A stretch of DNA of 64,000 bases from Lineus longissimus (GCF_910592395.1 NC_088313.1:8062501-8126500), one strand, 5' to 3'; numbered from the stretch's first letter, positions 1 through 11,665 are shown. Made by a program: numbers and translations. The notes: generated from the sequence alone by a model not told the origin.

Positions 1-722
1 CGTGCATCACCATATTGGGTTAAAACATGATCAGAACTGACTAAGACGAATATTGCACCAAACCAAAGAAAATCTTTCTGAGTTACCCTGTACAATAATA
101 AAACAGCTTTCAAAGAACTAAAACACATCATATCAAAAATAAACTTCTATACACTGTAGTAATCCCGCAGAAGAGTATTCAAATGGCCCTCAAGTTTCTA
201 CAACTTGTAATCTTGTACATGTAAGAATCACCTCAGTAATAATTTTCCAAGTTTGATTAGTATTCCCTATTGGTCTCTGTGAAGGAAAAGCAGACCTACA
301 TTGAACATGTACATTCTCCTACATGATTCTAGAGGAACAAGATCAGCAGTTGGCTTAAAACAATGATATAATTCCATACTACAAATGGACGATAGATTAC
401 ATAAGAATATAAGGAGACCCAAATGAGGTTTAAGCAATAAACTGGCAGACCTGGGTAGCAGGAAGTTTTTCTCAGATCCTGGCATGCCTGGAAGAAGCTT
501 ACCGACCAATATCAGATTTGCTTGTGCATATTTTGGAACAACCTCTATTTAACATAGTATTCATTCAGTTCTTGGACAGCAGAAAAGAAAATGACTGGTA
601 CCATAAATTGATACATGCAAGTGAACCTTTAGTATTCATTTGCCTCACAAAAACAAGAGTAAACATACCACATTATACTGGTTGTACCTGCTATATACGT
701 ACTGTTAGAACTAGGTTACGTA
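1..722. other. No gene recognised
   Basis: This stretch lies downstream of the stop of the MULE-like gene at 723. Open frames here are short and show no domain or codon pattern I recognise. It is probably 3' flank or intergenic DNA. Confidence 0.5.
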
Positions 723-3685
723 CTACTGATGTGGAATTTTGACATTGAACTCTTCACCCAACACCTTCTTTACACTATCTGTGAGAACACCAGCAGTAAA
801 AATGAATTTGTTCACTGTGAAGGACGGGTCCCCACGCACAATACAATTTCGCAGAAAGTGGTAGAATTTATTGTTTGATGCTCCCAGATTCCACATCGTC
901 CTATTACAATTCGGGTACCAATCTCTTTGCTTGTGACAAACAACGAAATCATCTGGGCATGGCATCGCATCATCACCTTTGAACTTTTTCCTGCACCCAG
1001 CACAAACTGATATGTTTCCCTTCAGTTTCACTAGCGTATATGGCTCATTGGGAGCCATTTGCAATGGTGGCTTTGGTCGTAATTTAACATTATTGGTAGT
1101 CAGACCTGGCTGGCCGAGTTGATTAAGATGTTGCGAATTCGGCAAATGAGTTAACAGTTGAGATGGTTGACCTATTCCAGTATTGTTACTATTGCCAGGA
1201 ATTAGAAAAAAAGTGCAGTTATTGTTTCCCACTGAACTTGTAGAAGACACGCTGCTAGCAGGTTGGGAAGACACAGTGCCAGCAGGTTGGGAAGACACGC
1301 TGCTAGCAGGTTGCTGACTATGTTTACACTTTCTTGTACGTGGTGGGACTTTGCAACCAGCAGATTTTGACATGCCTACATCACCTACTTTTGTCAGAGA
1401 CTTTTTACCGAAGTTCACCGTGTATTCTACAAGTTCAGTCACTTGATTATCTATGGTAGCAGACGCCAAAATATGAGCGCAAAACTGCTTTCCCTGAAAA
1501 GCTGGGCAAGATTTGTCACATACATATCTTCCTTGCCCTTCATAATTAACAACATGTGGAAGAATAGAAACCCATTTCAACTTCCCATCTTTTCCAACAG
1601 TTTTGACCAGGTTATCTTTCACCAGGCGAATTGCTTTGTTGTTACATTGCGACAACTCGAACTGAGTATACCCGTGATGAAGTAACGGTTCCAAAGGAGC
1701 AAGATCTTTGACATTTGCACTCTCTTCAACATGCATTGAGATTATCTGTGTATTGCCAATGTTAGGCGTACTTCTAGACACCATTGGTGCAGTGTGCATT
1801 GCTGTTAACAGCGATTCTCTTTCACTTGTTGATGCCTTGAAAAAGTCTACCGTGCTGACTTTCAAATGCGAGTACTCAGGCCTCAACCTCCATTTCCCTT
1901 TACCCATAAAGGCTTCCTCTACATTATTTCTTTGTTCATTTACACACCTCTTCAGTTGGTTAATAAACATATCTACATCATTTTGCTGGAAGTTCATGAA
2001 ACGCCTCAAGATGGCATTTGCTGACTCTTGAGCATTTTGACTGTAGACCTTAGTCTCGACACCAACTTCCCGTAACTTGTATACAAGCATGTTGTCGCGT
2101 ACAACCTTGGCAAAATATTGTTCAAATATCTGTTTAAAGCTACACTTCAAACCAGCATCAGCCTCCAGCTTATCCCACTGTTTTCCTAGCTTTTCAACCT
2201 CTCTACTGAAATCTACCTCACTGCAGTGAATTAGACCACCACCAGACTGGCTGTCAGATCCAAAAATATCATGGATAATTTTGTTTTGGATAACCTATGG
2301 GTACGAGTGCTTAAGAAACATGCGCTGAATATTTTTCACAACATGTTCCTTGCACCTAAAGTGCACAGCGAATGGGAACTCCCATGACAAGGCATCATAA
2401 ATGGCTTTTTCACCATCAGTGCCATAACTCTTCAAGTTATTTTTGAGTGTGGGTTTGGCAGATGTCATTGACTGGAAGAACTTGAGAAAAGTACCAAAGT
2501 CCTTGACTTTGTGGACCATTACTGGACCAATCATTACAGGACTAGTTAACCCATCCTCGGAAACAAGATGAAGGTGCCGGTGAGATGTTACACACAAATA
2601 GAAGGGTCCAAATTTGAATGTGACATCCACACCCAGTACATCACACGATGAGCCTGTACAAAATTTCTGAATGTTATCAAGCTGCCATTCATTAAAGAGG
2701 TATACAACAGGGTGGCCTTTTTTTCCATCAGCATCACCAATGGACACACTACTCACACCTTGAATAAACCGCTCTTTCTGCTCTTTTTGCATAACTATTA
2801 CATTTTCAAGGGGATCAGCACTCTTAGCACGTTTCACCTGTTGTTTTAACTTTTTAGCCTGATTCACATTTCTCGGCAAACTTCCCAAAGATGTGGCATT
2901 TAAAAGGCCACCAGCCGATTCATTTACACCAAAAAGTGCACTCTTGTTGTTATCAATGGCGATTTCTTTCTTTAATTTCTGAATTACACTTGGCATGGTT
3001 TTTGCATAAGGTGTTTGTTGTTTTTGTACACTTTCCATGAGGTTTGGGAACAACATCATGTTCCTCGCCGGAAAATGAATACCTCACAAATACAATTTTC
3101 TCTGCTTTACCACTATGATCTTTAAGATCTGCAATTACCTTTGTTAAATCTGGTGATGACTTGTTGCGGTATGACCGCTTGGTGCACGTATGGCAAGAGC
3201 CATCACTGTTACTTGCAACCTGACAAACATGTTCGCCATTGATAACAATGTGCTTTGTGACATAAGTTTTCATCAAAACCCATGCCCCCATGTCATCACA
3301 TCTTAGGTCCTCAGGACAACCCAAAGAATGGCTATCAATCAGGAACGTACAATTCTTATTGATATGAACCGGTACTGTCTTGCACACATATTTCATCTTG
3401 GAAGTACAGTCCAGAATCAAACTGACAATTGAAGAAGAGTCTGTTCTCTTCTTGTTACATGTGTAGGGGAGTATAGGAAAGTCCTCATTGTCATGAAGGT
3501 ATGAGGTCTCATCAGAAGCAGACACCTCTACGTCAGAGTCAGATGAAAGCAACACAACATCATCAGTTTCTGTCTTTACGTATGCTTGAGCTTCCTCTGG
3601 TTGAACACTTGCAACAGAGGTTGTTATCTGCTCTTCATTCTCCAGACGATCCCTGGCCTTGAAATCTTCTATGATGTCGTCAAGA
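723..3685 (-). pseudogene. MULE-like transposase with SWIM zinc finger, main exon, broken
   Basis: Seen: a long exon opening after a TTTTATTTCAG acceptor (first base 3685). It is open to the stop at 723 except for one frameshift near 3010-3040 and one in-frame TAG at 2295-2297. The middle carries a MULE-type core with GVDVTFKFGPFYLCVTSHRH (first catalytic Asp region) and SYGTDGEKAIYDAL (second Asp). After it comes a SWIM-type Cys/His cluster, with CDKSCPAF followed by FCAHILA, and then a C-terminal Cys-rich segment (CAGCRKKF, CPDDFVVCHK). Known: MULE transposases cut and paste DNA and generate 8-9 bp target duplications, and SWIM fingers are common in them. The preceding exon lies at 11666-11796 plus 3764-3848, split by the Harbinger element. 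Phases agree across the intron. Whether this was a mobile element or a domesticated gene cannot be decided. I saw no terminal inverted repeats for it. Confidence 0.75.
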
Positions 3686-3763
3686 CTGAAATAAAACGGG
3701 GGAAATTAGGAGAAAAATCAAAGTGGTGGGTCCTCATAAGGAACGTGTGCTGATTATTCTTAC

Positions 3764-3848
3764 CTATCAATGTCTATCGGTTCACTTTTGCCGCCCAATT
3801 GTTGGAGTGTTTTTGATTCACATTTGGGTTTTTTTCTGCGTGCAGGCT
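3764..3848 (-). pseudogene. MULE-like gene, 3' half of the split exon
   Basis: On the minus strand this codes KPARRKKPKCESKTLQQLGG and a short acidic tail. It ends at a good donor (GATAG|GTAAGA), whose phase fits the acceptor at 3685 of the main exon. It is separated from its 5' half (11666-11796) by the 7.8-kb Harbinger insertion. With the element and one TTA copy removed, the exon is 219 nt and open throughout. The segment is basic and low in complexity, so no function can be assigned beyond belonging to the MULE-like protein. Confidence 0.7.
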
Positions 3849-3851
3849 TTA

Positions 3852-4127
3852 AGCCCGCACCACACGGTGAAAATTTGCGTGATGCAAGTGACACGCGTGC
3901 ATCTTGCGACAGGCAAATTCTCACTGTGTGGGGTCGTTTTTTGCTGCGTATCTTCCTCGCGTGTCGAGACGCAGCCGATCTAGCATGTTTGATATTTTCT
4001 CGACACGCGAGGAAGTTAATCACCGTGTGGGGGCTACCTGCAGCAATGTTGCGCGAGTTCGACGAATCACAACAAGCAGATCGGTCACATGATTTATAGG
4101 TCAGTCACATGATACCAAAATGGCAGC
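3852..4127 (+). repeat. Left terminal inverted repeat of outer Harbinger
   Basis: This 276-bp repeat matches the reverse complement of 11387-11662 without a difference that I could find. It contains an 18-bp perfect hairpin, CTTCCTCGCGTGTCGAGA at 3952-3969 pairing with 3998-4015. It also has imperfect inverted copies of CCACACGGTGAAAATTTGC, around 3860-3879 and 3913-3931. The ATG of the MADF-BESS gene (4120) lies inside the inner end, so the repeat probably also holds that gene's promoter and leader. Short ORFs that read across it are not genes. Confidence 0.93.
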
Positions 4128-7026
4128 TCCCATTGAGTCGACAGATGTTTTGGCCGAAGACAAATTAGTTGTTTTGTGGCCAGAATACCCGTCCCTGTAC
4201 GATGTACGTTCGCCTGACTTTAGAGACAGGGACCAGAGACAGCAGGCGATCAAAGAAATCGCCGAAAAGATACAACGGACAGGTGTGTATTTGTCATGTG
4301 AACCCATTCTTCTGTCATCATTTGTCTGTACAGTATAATACAGTACAGTATACACATGGTACGTACCGTAGGCCTATGTATTGTCTCCACTCTGGCCCGG
4401 GCTGCAATACGCAGTAATATGACATTTGCTACCTTGCCACCGGAAATTAAGATGGAAATGAATAGATGAAGTGGGAACATTAATCAAACTTTAAACGCAA
4501 GAGTCGGACCCAGTGTCAGTCACAGATAATGACCACCATCTAATTGATCAACTTCAGCTAGGCCTTCTTGGCTTTAGACAACCTTGGTTGGACTTAATTG
4601 GGCAAATACACCAGTTTTATATTTTGGCGGTAAATATCCGGGGGGGGGGGGGGGGTGACTACTTGTTGGTCAGGGGTTGGAAGGGTCAAGGGGTGGGGCA
4701 AAGAACTAGTAGGATTATCTTTTGATGATCATTTCAACCACAGCATTTAGTTCACTGGAATTTTTTTGCAACTTTTATACAGGCGATTGGGTGAAAACCC
4801 GGCTGAGACAGCTGCGTAATACTTTCACAAGAAACAACAAACCAGCGACCAGTGGAAGTGCTCGGAAAAGTCTTACAAAGAGGACAGCGTGGCTGATGGA
4901 GAAGCTCCAATTCCTAGCTCCATACGTGGCTACTCGCATCACCACAAGTAACCTTCAATCAGTAAGTGGCCCTCTCAGAATAAATTTGAAGTCTAAAAGA
5001 TGAATTTTTTTCATCTGTATGTGAACCCCCCCGCCCCCCCCCCCCCCCCCCAAGACGAAAAGGTAAAGAAGTCATGCTTCATCACTGGGCAGGCTAAAAT
5101 ATGCCTCTATGTTACCGGAAACTTCCCTTCCAACTGGATGCAAAGCATTACATTCATGTTTTTGTGGGAAAATGAAGCAAGATTCAATTGAGGGATAATG
5201 ATTTCAAATAGAATTTATTTCACAGAAACTGAAAAATAAGTGTAACACAATTGGATGGTTCAGGTTATTGAGAGATCCAGATTCCCAAAGAATGGTGAAG
5301 CCAGAATGGTTTCAAGAGACGAAAATATTGGCCGTAACATGTACACCCCTCCCCCAGATGAAACCTTTTCGTCTTCAGGCTTCAGATTTATTTTGAGAAT
5401 GTCTCTAAGTTCACTACACTCTTATGCCTTTCTGATCTGTATCATGTCTTCCTGCCATGGCACAGAGCCGTCTTCTGAACTGAAGAAGTCAGTTAGTTCA
5501 TTCCGTTGCTGTTTGGCCCTCTGTGTGGGATTTCTGAAGTTATTTCCCTGCATGTCCATCAGTTGTGGATCATTCCTCCATGAGCCTGGCCGGACGATAT
5601 GATTGTCTGTGTCCTCCACGTCACTTATGCTGCAATAGGTGTGTTTGTTCTTGTCAACCAGGTAGTTATGCAAGCAACAGGCTGCCAACACAAGATGTAC
5701 CACTTTGTCGGGGTGCAGTGCGATCGTGGTAAGGAAGACACGAAAGCGATTGGCCAAAATGCCAAAGGCATTCTCCACTACTCTGCGGGCACGACTGAAC
5801 CGATAATTGAAAATTCTCTTCTGCTTGTCCAGGTTCCTGTGTGGGTGGGGTTTCATCACCCTCGTCGACAGCGGAAAGGCATCATCTCCAATAATATGAT
5901 ACTCGAGTTTACTTGGCATACCATGTACCATTCTCGCTTGTGGCAAATTTAGGGTGTCAGCATCCAATGCCTTTTTCAAAGCTGATTTAGCGTACACACC
6001 CGCATCCCCTGCGCGCCCTGGTGCTCCAACATCCACGAACACAAACTTGTAGTTTGCGTCTACAAGGGCAAGCAGCAGCACACTGAAGAAATGCTTGTAA
6101 TTGAAAAATTCAGAGCCTGAGTTGTCAGGTTGCTTTAGTGCTACGTGTTTGCCATCCAGCGCTCCCAAACAAGCAGGGTAGTTCCACTTTGTTTCGAAAG
6201 AAGCTGCTAAATCTTCCCATTCTTCTGGAGTATTAGGAGCCTGAAATATCCAAAAACAGATAAGTGATTAAAACTGCAAATGTTCTTGCTCTTACAGCGT
6301 TCGTCTTCTCCATCCAGTCCGAGTGCACCTGCTGATGACAACTCGATCGTTGACTATGATGACACTGACGCTCTTGTCGAAGATGAGGATGATGATGGTG
6401 CCCTGGTGAATTTGACAGCGCCTAAATCTACCAAGATGCCCACAAGAAAAAGGCCCAAGAAAGGAAAGGATGATGAAGAATTGAAGATAATGCAAAGTTT
6501 AGCAAGCTCCATCAGCCGGAGTAAAGAACAAGCGACTGATGATTGGACCTTATTTGGCCAGTTTGTTGCAGAGTCTCTTAGAAAGTTGGAAGGCAAGACA
6601 CAATACACTGCACAGCATCTTATAAATAAGGTGATATTTGATGCGAAGATGGACTTGCTGAATTCAAACCCGCAGCCGCTGCAGCAGACACAATACCCTT
6701 TTCCCCAGCAACCACAGATGTTCTCTTCAACCCAGCTGCCTTTTCCTTCTGGGCAACAGTCACAGATGCTTCCTCCAACCATTCAGTCACCCATGTTCCC
6801 TCAAACCCAGCCACCCCAAATGTTCCATCAACCACTTCCTCAGCAACACTCAAACATGCCTCCATTCAACACCCAAGAGAGTCATCAAATGTTTTCACAG
6901 GGTGAGGTCTCACGTAACTGCCAGGAACAACCGCGTTCCTTTCTTGGGGAACTTAACTTTGCCCCTCAGACAACCATCACTCCAACCAATGAGGAGCAAA
7001 ATACTCCATCACTGACTCCAATATAA
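4120..7026 (+). CDS. MADF-BESS protein of outer Harbinger, three exons
   Basis: Inferred exons are 4120-4282 (donor ACAG|GTGTGT), 4783-4961 (acceptor TTATACAG, donor ATCA|GTAAGT) and 6298-7026 (acceptor CTCTTACAG). Phases agree and give about 356 residues with no stop. Exons 1 and 2 encode a MADF-type trihelix: LVVLWPEYPSLYDVRSPDF, then GDWVKTRLRQLRNTF and TAWLMEKLQFLAPYV. Exon 3 has an acidic and basic linker, then a BESS-like segment (DDWTLFGQFVAESLRKLEGK) and a Pro/Gln-rich C-terminus. Known: PIF/Harbinger elements encode a Myb/MADF-type partner that binds subterminal DNA and brings the nuclease into the nucleus. BESS domains mediate protein contacts. The start codon lies in the left inverted repeat and shares its flanking sequence with the right end. 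Homopolymer G and C runs occupy introns 1 and 2. Confidence 0.85.
4640..4655. repeat. Poly-G tract in intron 1 of MADF-BESS gene
   Basis: A run of 16 G lies in intron 1. A C run of about 18 at 5034-5051 lies in intron 2. Similar G runs occur at about 48465-48476 and 48697-48715. Such tracts are prone to sequencing and assembly error. Confidence 0.9.
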
Positions 7027-10000
7027 CTTGGCGTCCATTGCAATACATGTAGTCTATGTGCCAATTGGAGACACTATCAGTTGTAATTTTTTTATGTTCT
7101 TTTTAAGATTAGTGTTGGTGTTTCGAACATAACTCATTCGGGTTTTTGACAAAGTAATATTGTCAGATTGTTTTGATAATTTTAGTTCAGAAGTGTGTAC
7201 TCATTGTGCTGAGAATGGAGTGTCACGTTCTCACTTCAGTCATTATGTAAGCCATTATAACCACACTTGAATTTCACAAAAACGTATAAGTTTGATGGAA
7301 GTTGATAGAGTTCAGTTAGTGGCCTACATGTTTGTTATGTTAGCAAAAATAGCCGTATCTATTTTGGAGGTACATGTACCATTTTTTATGATAGTCAACC
7401 ATGTCAGTGGTATGAACAGATGTTCATTTGTTTATTTTTTAAGAAAGAGTTCAATAAATTTTTTATAAAACATAAACATTCCTACCTTCAGATATTTGTC
7501 TTTCATCCCTTGATACAGGGCTTGGCATGTTTCATCGACAATTACCGAGATTGTACTTTCTCCAATCCGGAAATGAAATGACAGGCTCCTGAATGATTCT
7601 CCTGGAACAGAGAGTATTGACAACAAGTGGTGATGCATCAGCATGGTCAGGTTCCTGGCAAGTATTCTTTCTAGTGGATAGAATGGAATTTCCCTTGAAT
7701 TCGAATCATCTGCTGATTAGTCACCATGGATGGTCACTGAAACCATGGATGGGTGATGGAGGCATAACCATGATACCTAGGGCTTGGAATTTTTATGGAT
7801 GGAAAAGTAACCCAGTGTCTAATTAGATTGAGCCGCTGTGATATCCTCCATGGACATCCAACAAGCCCACATATTTTTTATCTTATGATTTCCTCCAAAG
7901 GCAGCAAACTGGCATTGGTTTTTTACCGGAAAGGGGGCCCAATGGACCCCAGGGCCCATATTCATAAAAGTTCTTAACTTAAGTGCCAAAAAGTCCTAAG
8001 TTGTCCACTTGCCTAAGTCCCCTACCTAAAATGAGATTCATAAACCTGCTCAGTGCCCCACTTGGCCAGGTTGACCGCTTAAGTTTGAGTGCACCACTTA
8101 TCTTTCTTGAAAAGACATTCCCAGGTACCCGTGTCACATTTCTTGTGGATTTGCGCTTGTTGTAACTGCATTGTTCATTGATCATGGGCATTCAAATGTG
8201 CATTCTGTAGGGCCTACACCATAGGAGATACAGATTAACAGGCAGACGAGACACATTTAGACAAAGTGCATGTACTTGCTCGTTAATTATGGGGAGGAAA
8301 CCGAACTTTTCTGATGCGGAAAAAATCCGCCTCATTGAGGCGTACGATGCTCGGAAAGGGTTACTAGTGGGGAAGTTTTCGTCAAATGTTTCATCGAGGC
8401 GCAAACATGATGCTTGGCTTGAAATAACAGATAACGTAAATAGTCGAAATCCGCATGTTGTGCGAGAAATGACAGAACTACAGAAAAAGTGGCAGAATCT
8501 GACATCAGCTATGAAGGACGAATATAGGGAATACAAAAAAGCGCTAGGAAAGACAGGTTAGTAAATAACTGAATTTATTTCATTGAATACCTTTTCTATG
8601 CCAACTCTGCACACTCTCGCTATCCTAAAATTATGTATGTACATACATACAAACATAAAAACCATCGGCAAATTACCCGGTACTCTTATATGTGATGTCG
8701 TGAAAATTAAGATAAAAAATACCCCTTGATAAATGATCATAAATGAACACATTTTATGCTGAAAATCAAAATGGTGCCACAGGAATAACAATACATGACC
8801 GATTTCAAATTCATTTCAGGTGGTGGACCCCCTCCTAAGGAACCGTCGATAATTTCACAGAAAGTTGCAGCTGTTATTGGCGAAGATGATCCATCCGTGT
8901 ATGGTATAGATGGCGGCTTTGATAGCGGTGCACCGAAACCTAAAATCGCTACATCAGTAAATACTGTCCCGCGCCTGAATATCACCCACAGCGTTGCAAC
9001 CAACGACAGGTATGTGCAAAACGATTTTACACAGCAACTAATTCAATCAAACTTTAACATTTAGCCCATCTGCTTGAAATTAAGCATTATCGTTAGTAAA
9101 GTAAATGCATTTTCTTTCAGTTCTTTCAGCGAGAATGAGGAAGAGAATCAAACTGAGTCTTTTCTTCAAGAACCCAAGATGCGGACACAAAAACGAAAAG
9201 CTTCATCATCCCTTGGTTGTGCCTCGGCAGCCCTCGCCAGTACCTCAACTAAATTCCAAAGATTGGTGCAGCCTTCTCCTGTGAGGTCTTCATTGCCTAA
9301 TCCTTGCCCACCGCTTCCCAAGAACACTGAAAAGGATAAAACCCTAAAGAATTTAGGAAATACGGACGAGATGGTAGTACTGCAGAAAGAACTGCTTGCT
9401 TCTGAGAAGGAAAGATGTGCGCTCGAGATGGATAAGCTTAAACTTGAAAAGGAAAAATTGGTTCTAGAAATTAAATTGTTGAAAATGAAAACAAGTAAGA
9501 TGGAGAAGGAGATGGAAAATGCTTCTGTAAATTCATTTCAGGCAAACGATGAAAACATATTTACACAGTTGTAAATATTTGTCAAAAACCTTTGAAAACA
9601 AATAAATTGTGTGTATGAGCATATAATAGATACGTATTTGTTACACTTACTTGCCTTAGAAATGTTGCTGGACAATGTGATCTCTTGTAGCAGTTCCATT
9701 TACACCTGCAAATGCTACGATATTCCCTTCATCGTTCCCATCCTCATCGGGTTGTGGCCGATGTTCGATATCATCCATGTCTGCTGGATCGAAATCCGGT
9801 AGAGCTTTGTTGATAGCAATGTTTTGCAACATTGCACACGCAGTAATGATTGCACATGCTTTCTCCGGTGTATAACGCAGTTTTCCATGCAGACAGTGGA
9901 ATCGCCTTTTCCATTGACCGATGCCCCTTTCAACCAAACACCGAGTTTTCTTGTGAGACCGATTGTATCGTCGTTGCCCGGGGGTGTTAGGGTTCAAAAA

Positions 10001-11365
10001 TGGCGTCATCAGCCAAGGACGCAATGGATACCCACTGTCACCAAGGATGACCTCATCTCCTTGCCAACGTCTCATAATGTCGGTTACGGCGCTTTCTCGG
10101 AGCACAACGGAGTCATGGGTGCTACCGGGCCATCTAGCCACAACATTCATAAACCTAAAATGTGCATCAAAAACAACCTGTACATTGATGGAATACCAGT
10201 TTTTCCTGTTTACATATCTCCACTCATGAAACGAAGGTCCTAGAATCTAAATATGCGTTCCATCGACCACACCGATAACACCGGGAAATCGAGCTATCTC
10301 GTAAAAATCTGCAGATAATTGAGGTGTGTCCTCTTGTCTCGGAAATTTGATGATGTGTTTTAGAGAATTGTTCAGTGTGGTTGTTACCTCCGCGATCACT
10401 CGACTCATGGTTGGCTGCGAAATGTGGACAGTATCACCAGTAACCTGTTGGAATGATCCGCAAGCATAAAACCGAAGAGTCGCAAGCAACTTCAACTCAG
10501 CAGGCAGCGCGTAATTCCTCCTAGTTTTCGATTCTAGGTCATCCCTCACAAGATCAATCAATTGAAGAATTGTCTGCCGATCAAACCGATATCGCTGGTA
10601 CAATTCCAAGTCATTGTAAGCGTCCAGTGGATGCAGCCGATCACGAAAAACCCTTTCCCTGCGAATTGCACGTCTGTGTGCAAATGCATGTTGCCAAGCT
10701 AACATCAACGCAGCCATCTCCGTTGAGCACCGTGCACAAAATGAACTGAAAGAACCAGTCCACTTAGAGCGGGACTTAGAGTTAAGACTGCTCCAGAGGT
10801 GTCTCAAATCTAAGACTCGATTTGAGTGGTCCACTTGACTTAAGTATGTTTACGAATATGACTTATTTTAAGTAAGTACCCCACTTAAACTTAAGATGCA
10901 TATTAGGTGCCCCACTTTGACTTAAGTTGCTTTATGAATATGGGCCCAGGTGACCAACAATGTAACTTTCGTGACGTGCCCTGTTGAGGGATAAAGATGC
11001 ATCCAGATAACCAAGGAATTTTACCTACCCGTTGCTAAAAAGCGCAGGGTTACAGCAAGTCTCTGGCCAGGATCGATACTGCGTCGCATTACTGTATCCT
11101 GCCTTTGTATCTGCGGCCCCACCATCTCGAGCAATTCCTGAAATTCCTCGACCCGCACTCTGTGGAACTGGCGATACTTCATGGGGTCCTCCTCCCGCAA
11201 TTCAGCAATTAGATTTGCATAGGCCCCCTTATCCTCTCTTCTCTGAATCCATGGCCTTGTCCAAAGACTACGGTCCACGCGGCGCCGCCTCCGCCGCCGC
11301 CTCCGACGGAGTAACAGCAGGAGAATAAGGGCAATTTGGTCTTCTTGGTCCATAATACTTCTCAT
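5422..11365 (-). CDS. PIF/Harbinger DDE transposase (outer), three exons
   Basis: Inferred exons are 11365-11029 (donor ACGG|GTAGGT), 7601-7486 (acceptor CTCTGTTCCAG, donor CTGAAG|GTAGG) and 6240-5422 (acceptor GGATATTTCAG). Lengths 337, 116 and 819 nt keep frame and give about 423 residues without a stop. Exon 1 has an Arg-rich stretch and the family N-terminus, ending DPGQRLAVTLRFLATG. Exon 2 holds the helix-turn-helix (SFHFRIGESTISVIVDE). Exon 3 holds the nuclease, with GALDGKHVALKQP (first Asp), RAGDAGVYAKSAL (second Asp) and RARRVVENAFGILANRF (Glu). Known: this DDE nuclease cuts at TTA-type targets. A second in-frame ATG at 11353 could be the true start. Intron 1 (7602-11028) contains the whole inner Harbinger. 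The upstream ATG in the right inverted repeat opens only a short out-of-frame uORF. Confidence 0.9.
7027..7485. other. Intergenic part of outer Harbinger
   Basis: AT-rich DNA between the stop of the MADF-BESS gene and exon 2 of the opposite-strand transposase. It overlaps transposase intron 2 on the minus strand. I see no gene here. Confidence 0.6.
8289..9574 (+). CDS. Myb/SANT-like DNA-binding protein of inner Harbinger, three exons
   Basis: Inferred exons are 8289-8556 (donor AAGACAG|GTTAGT), 8820-9009 (acceptor TTCATTTCAG, donor CGACAG|GTATGT) and 9121-9574 (acceptor TTTTCTTTCAG). They join in frame to give about 303 residues. Exon 1 is a trihelix Myb/SANT domain: PNFSDAEKIRLIEAYDARK, then HDAWLEITDNVN and LQKKWQNLTSAMKDEYREYK. 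Exon 2 is Pro/Gly-rich. Exon 3 ends in a charged coiled coil (KERCALEMDKLKLEKEKLVL), probably for dimerisation or contact with the nuclease. The exon 3 acceptor region holds two AGs nine bases apart (after 9120 and 9129). Both keep frame, so two isoforms differing by three residues are possible. Known role: partner protein of Harbinger transposases. Confidence 0.85.
9656..10717 (-). pseudogene. PIF/Harbinger DDE transposase (inner), one in-frame TAG
   Basis: A single exon. The likely start is the ATG at 10717 (MAALMLAWQ), because the family usually begins there; the frame is open further up to 10834. Motifs run YRFDRQTILQLIDLV (DNA-binding part), VIGVVDGTHI (first Asp), RWPGSTHDSVVLRE (second Asp) and TRCLVERGIGQWKRRF (Glu). 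A TAG at 10247-10249 falls immediately after the first catalytic Asp motif. The frame then continues to the natural stop at 9656. The product would lose two of three catalytic residues unless the stop is read through or is a sequencing error. Apart from this the gene is full length. Confidence 0.85.
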
Positions 11366-11386
11366 AGGATTTGACAGTTCCCGGGC

Positions 11387-11662
11387 GCTGCCATTTTGGT
11401 ATCATGTGACTGACCTATAAATCATGTGACCGATCTGCTTGTTGTGATTCGTCGAACTCGCGCAACATTGCTGCAGGTAGCCCCCACACGGTGATTAACT
11501 TCCTCGCGTGTCGAGAAAATATCAAACATGCTAGATCGGCTGCGTCTCGACACGCGAGGAAGATACGCAGCAAAAAACGACCCCACACAGTGAGAATTTG
11601 CCTGTCGCAAGATGCACGCGTGTCACTTGCATCACGCAAATTTTCACCGTGTGGTGCGGGCT
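11387..11662 (-). repeat. Right terminal inverted repeat of outer Harbinger
   Basis: Partner of 3852-4127: same 276-bp length, no mismatch found by eye, and the same internal 18-bp hairpin. The transposase start (11365) lies just inside it, so the two repeats drive two different genes inward. Confidence 0.93.
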
Positions 11663-11665
11663 TTA

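Larger units (their letters stand above)
7953..10946. mobile_element. PIF/Harbinger DNA transposon (inner), nested
   Basis: Seen: a 16-bp perfect terminal inverted repeat, GGCCCATATTCATAAA (7953-7968 and 10931-10946), flanked by the 3-bp duplication CAG at 7950-7952 and 10947-10949. Several ACTTAAGT-like palindromes lie just inside both ends and are possible transposase binding sites. It is 2,994 bp long and carries a Myb/SANT-like gene (plus strand) and a DDE transposase (minus strand). It lies wholly within intron 1 of the outer Harbinger transposase and should be removed with that intron. One TAG interrupts its transposase. Confidence 0.92.
3852..11662. mobile_element. PIF/Harbinger DNA transposon (outer), apparently complete
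   Basis: Seen: 276-bp terminal inverted repeats (3852-4127 and 11387-11662) starting AGCCCGCACCACACGG, flanked by a 3-bp duplication TTA at 3849-3851 and 11663-11665. It carries the two genes typical of the superfamily: a DDE nuclease (minus strand, 11365 to 5422) and a MADF-BESS DNA-binding partner (plus strand, 4120-7026). By eye the repeats match over their whole length, and both coding sequences are open across their inferred introns. The insertion therefore looks recent and possibly autonomous. It sits in an exon of the MULE-like gene. A second Harbinger (7953-10946) lies in intron 1 of its transposase. Known: Harbingers prefer TTA/TWA targets and need both proteins. Confidence 0.93.

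Noticed and set aside
3770-4099. ORFs of 62-109 codons across the Harbinger inverted repeat, with identical protein at 11415-11843
   Set aside because: They are the same DNA read in both TIRs. The repeat explains the conservation, and no start or splice context supports translation.
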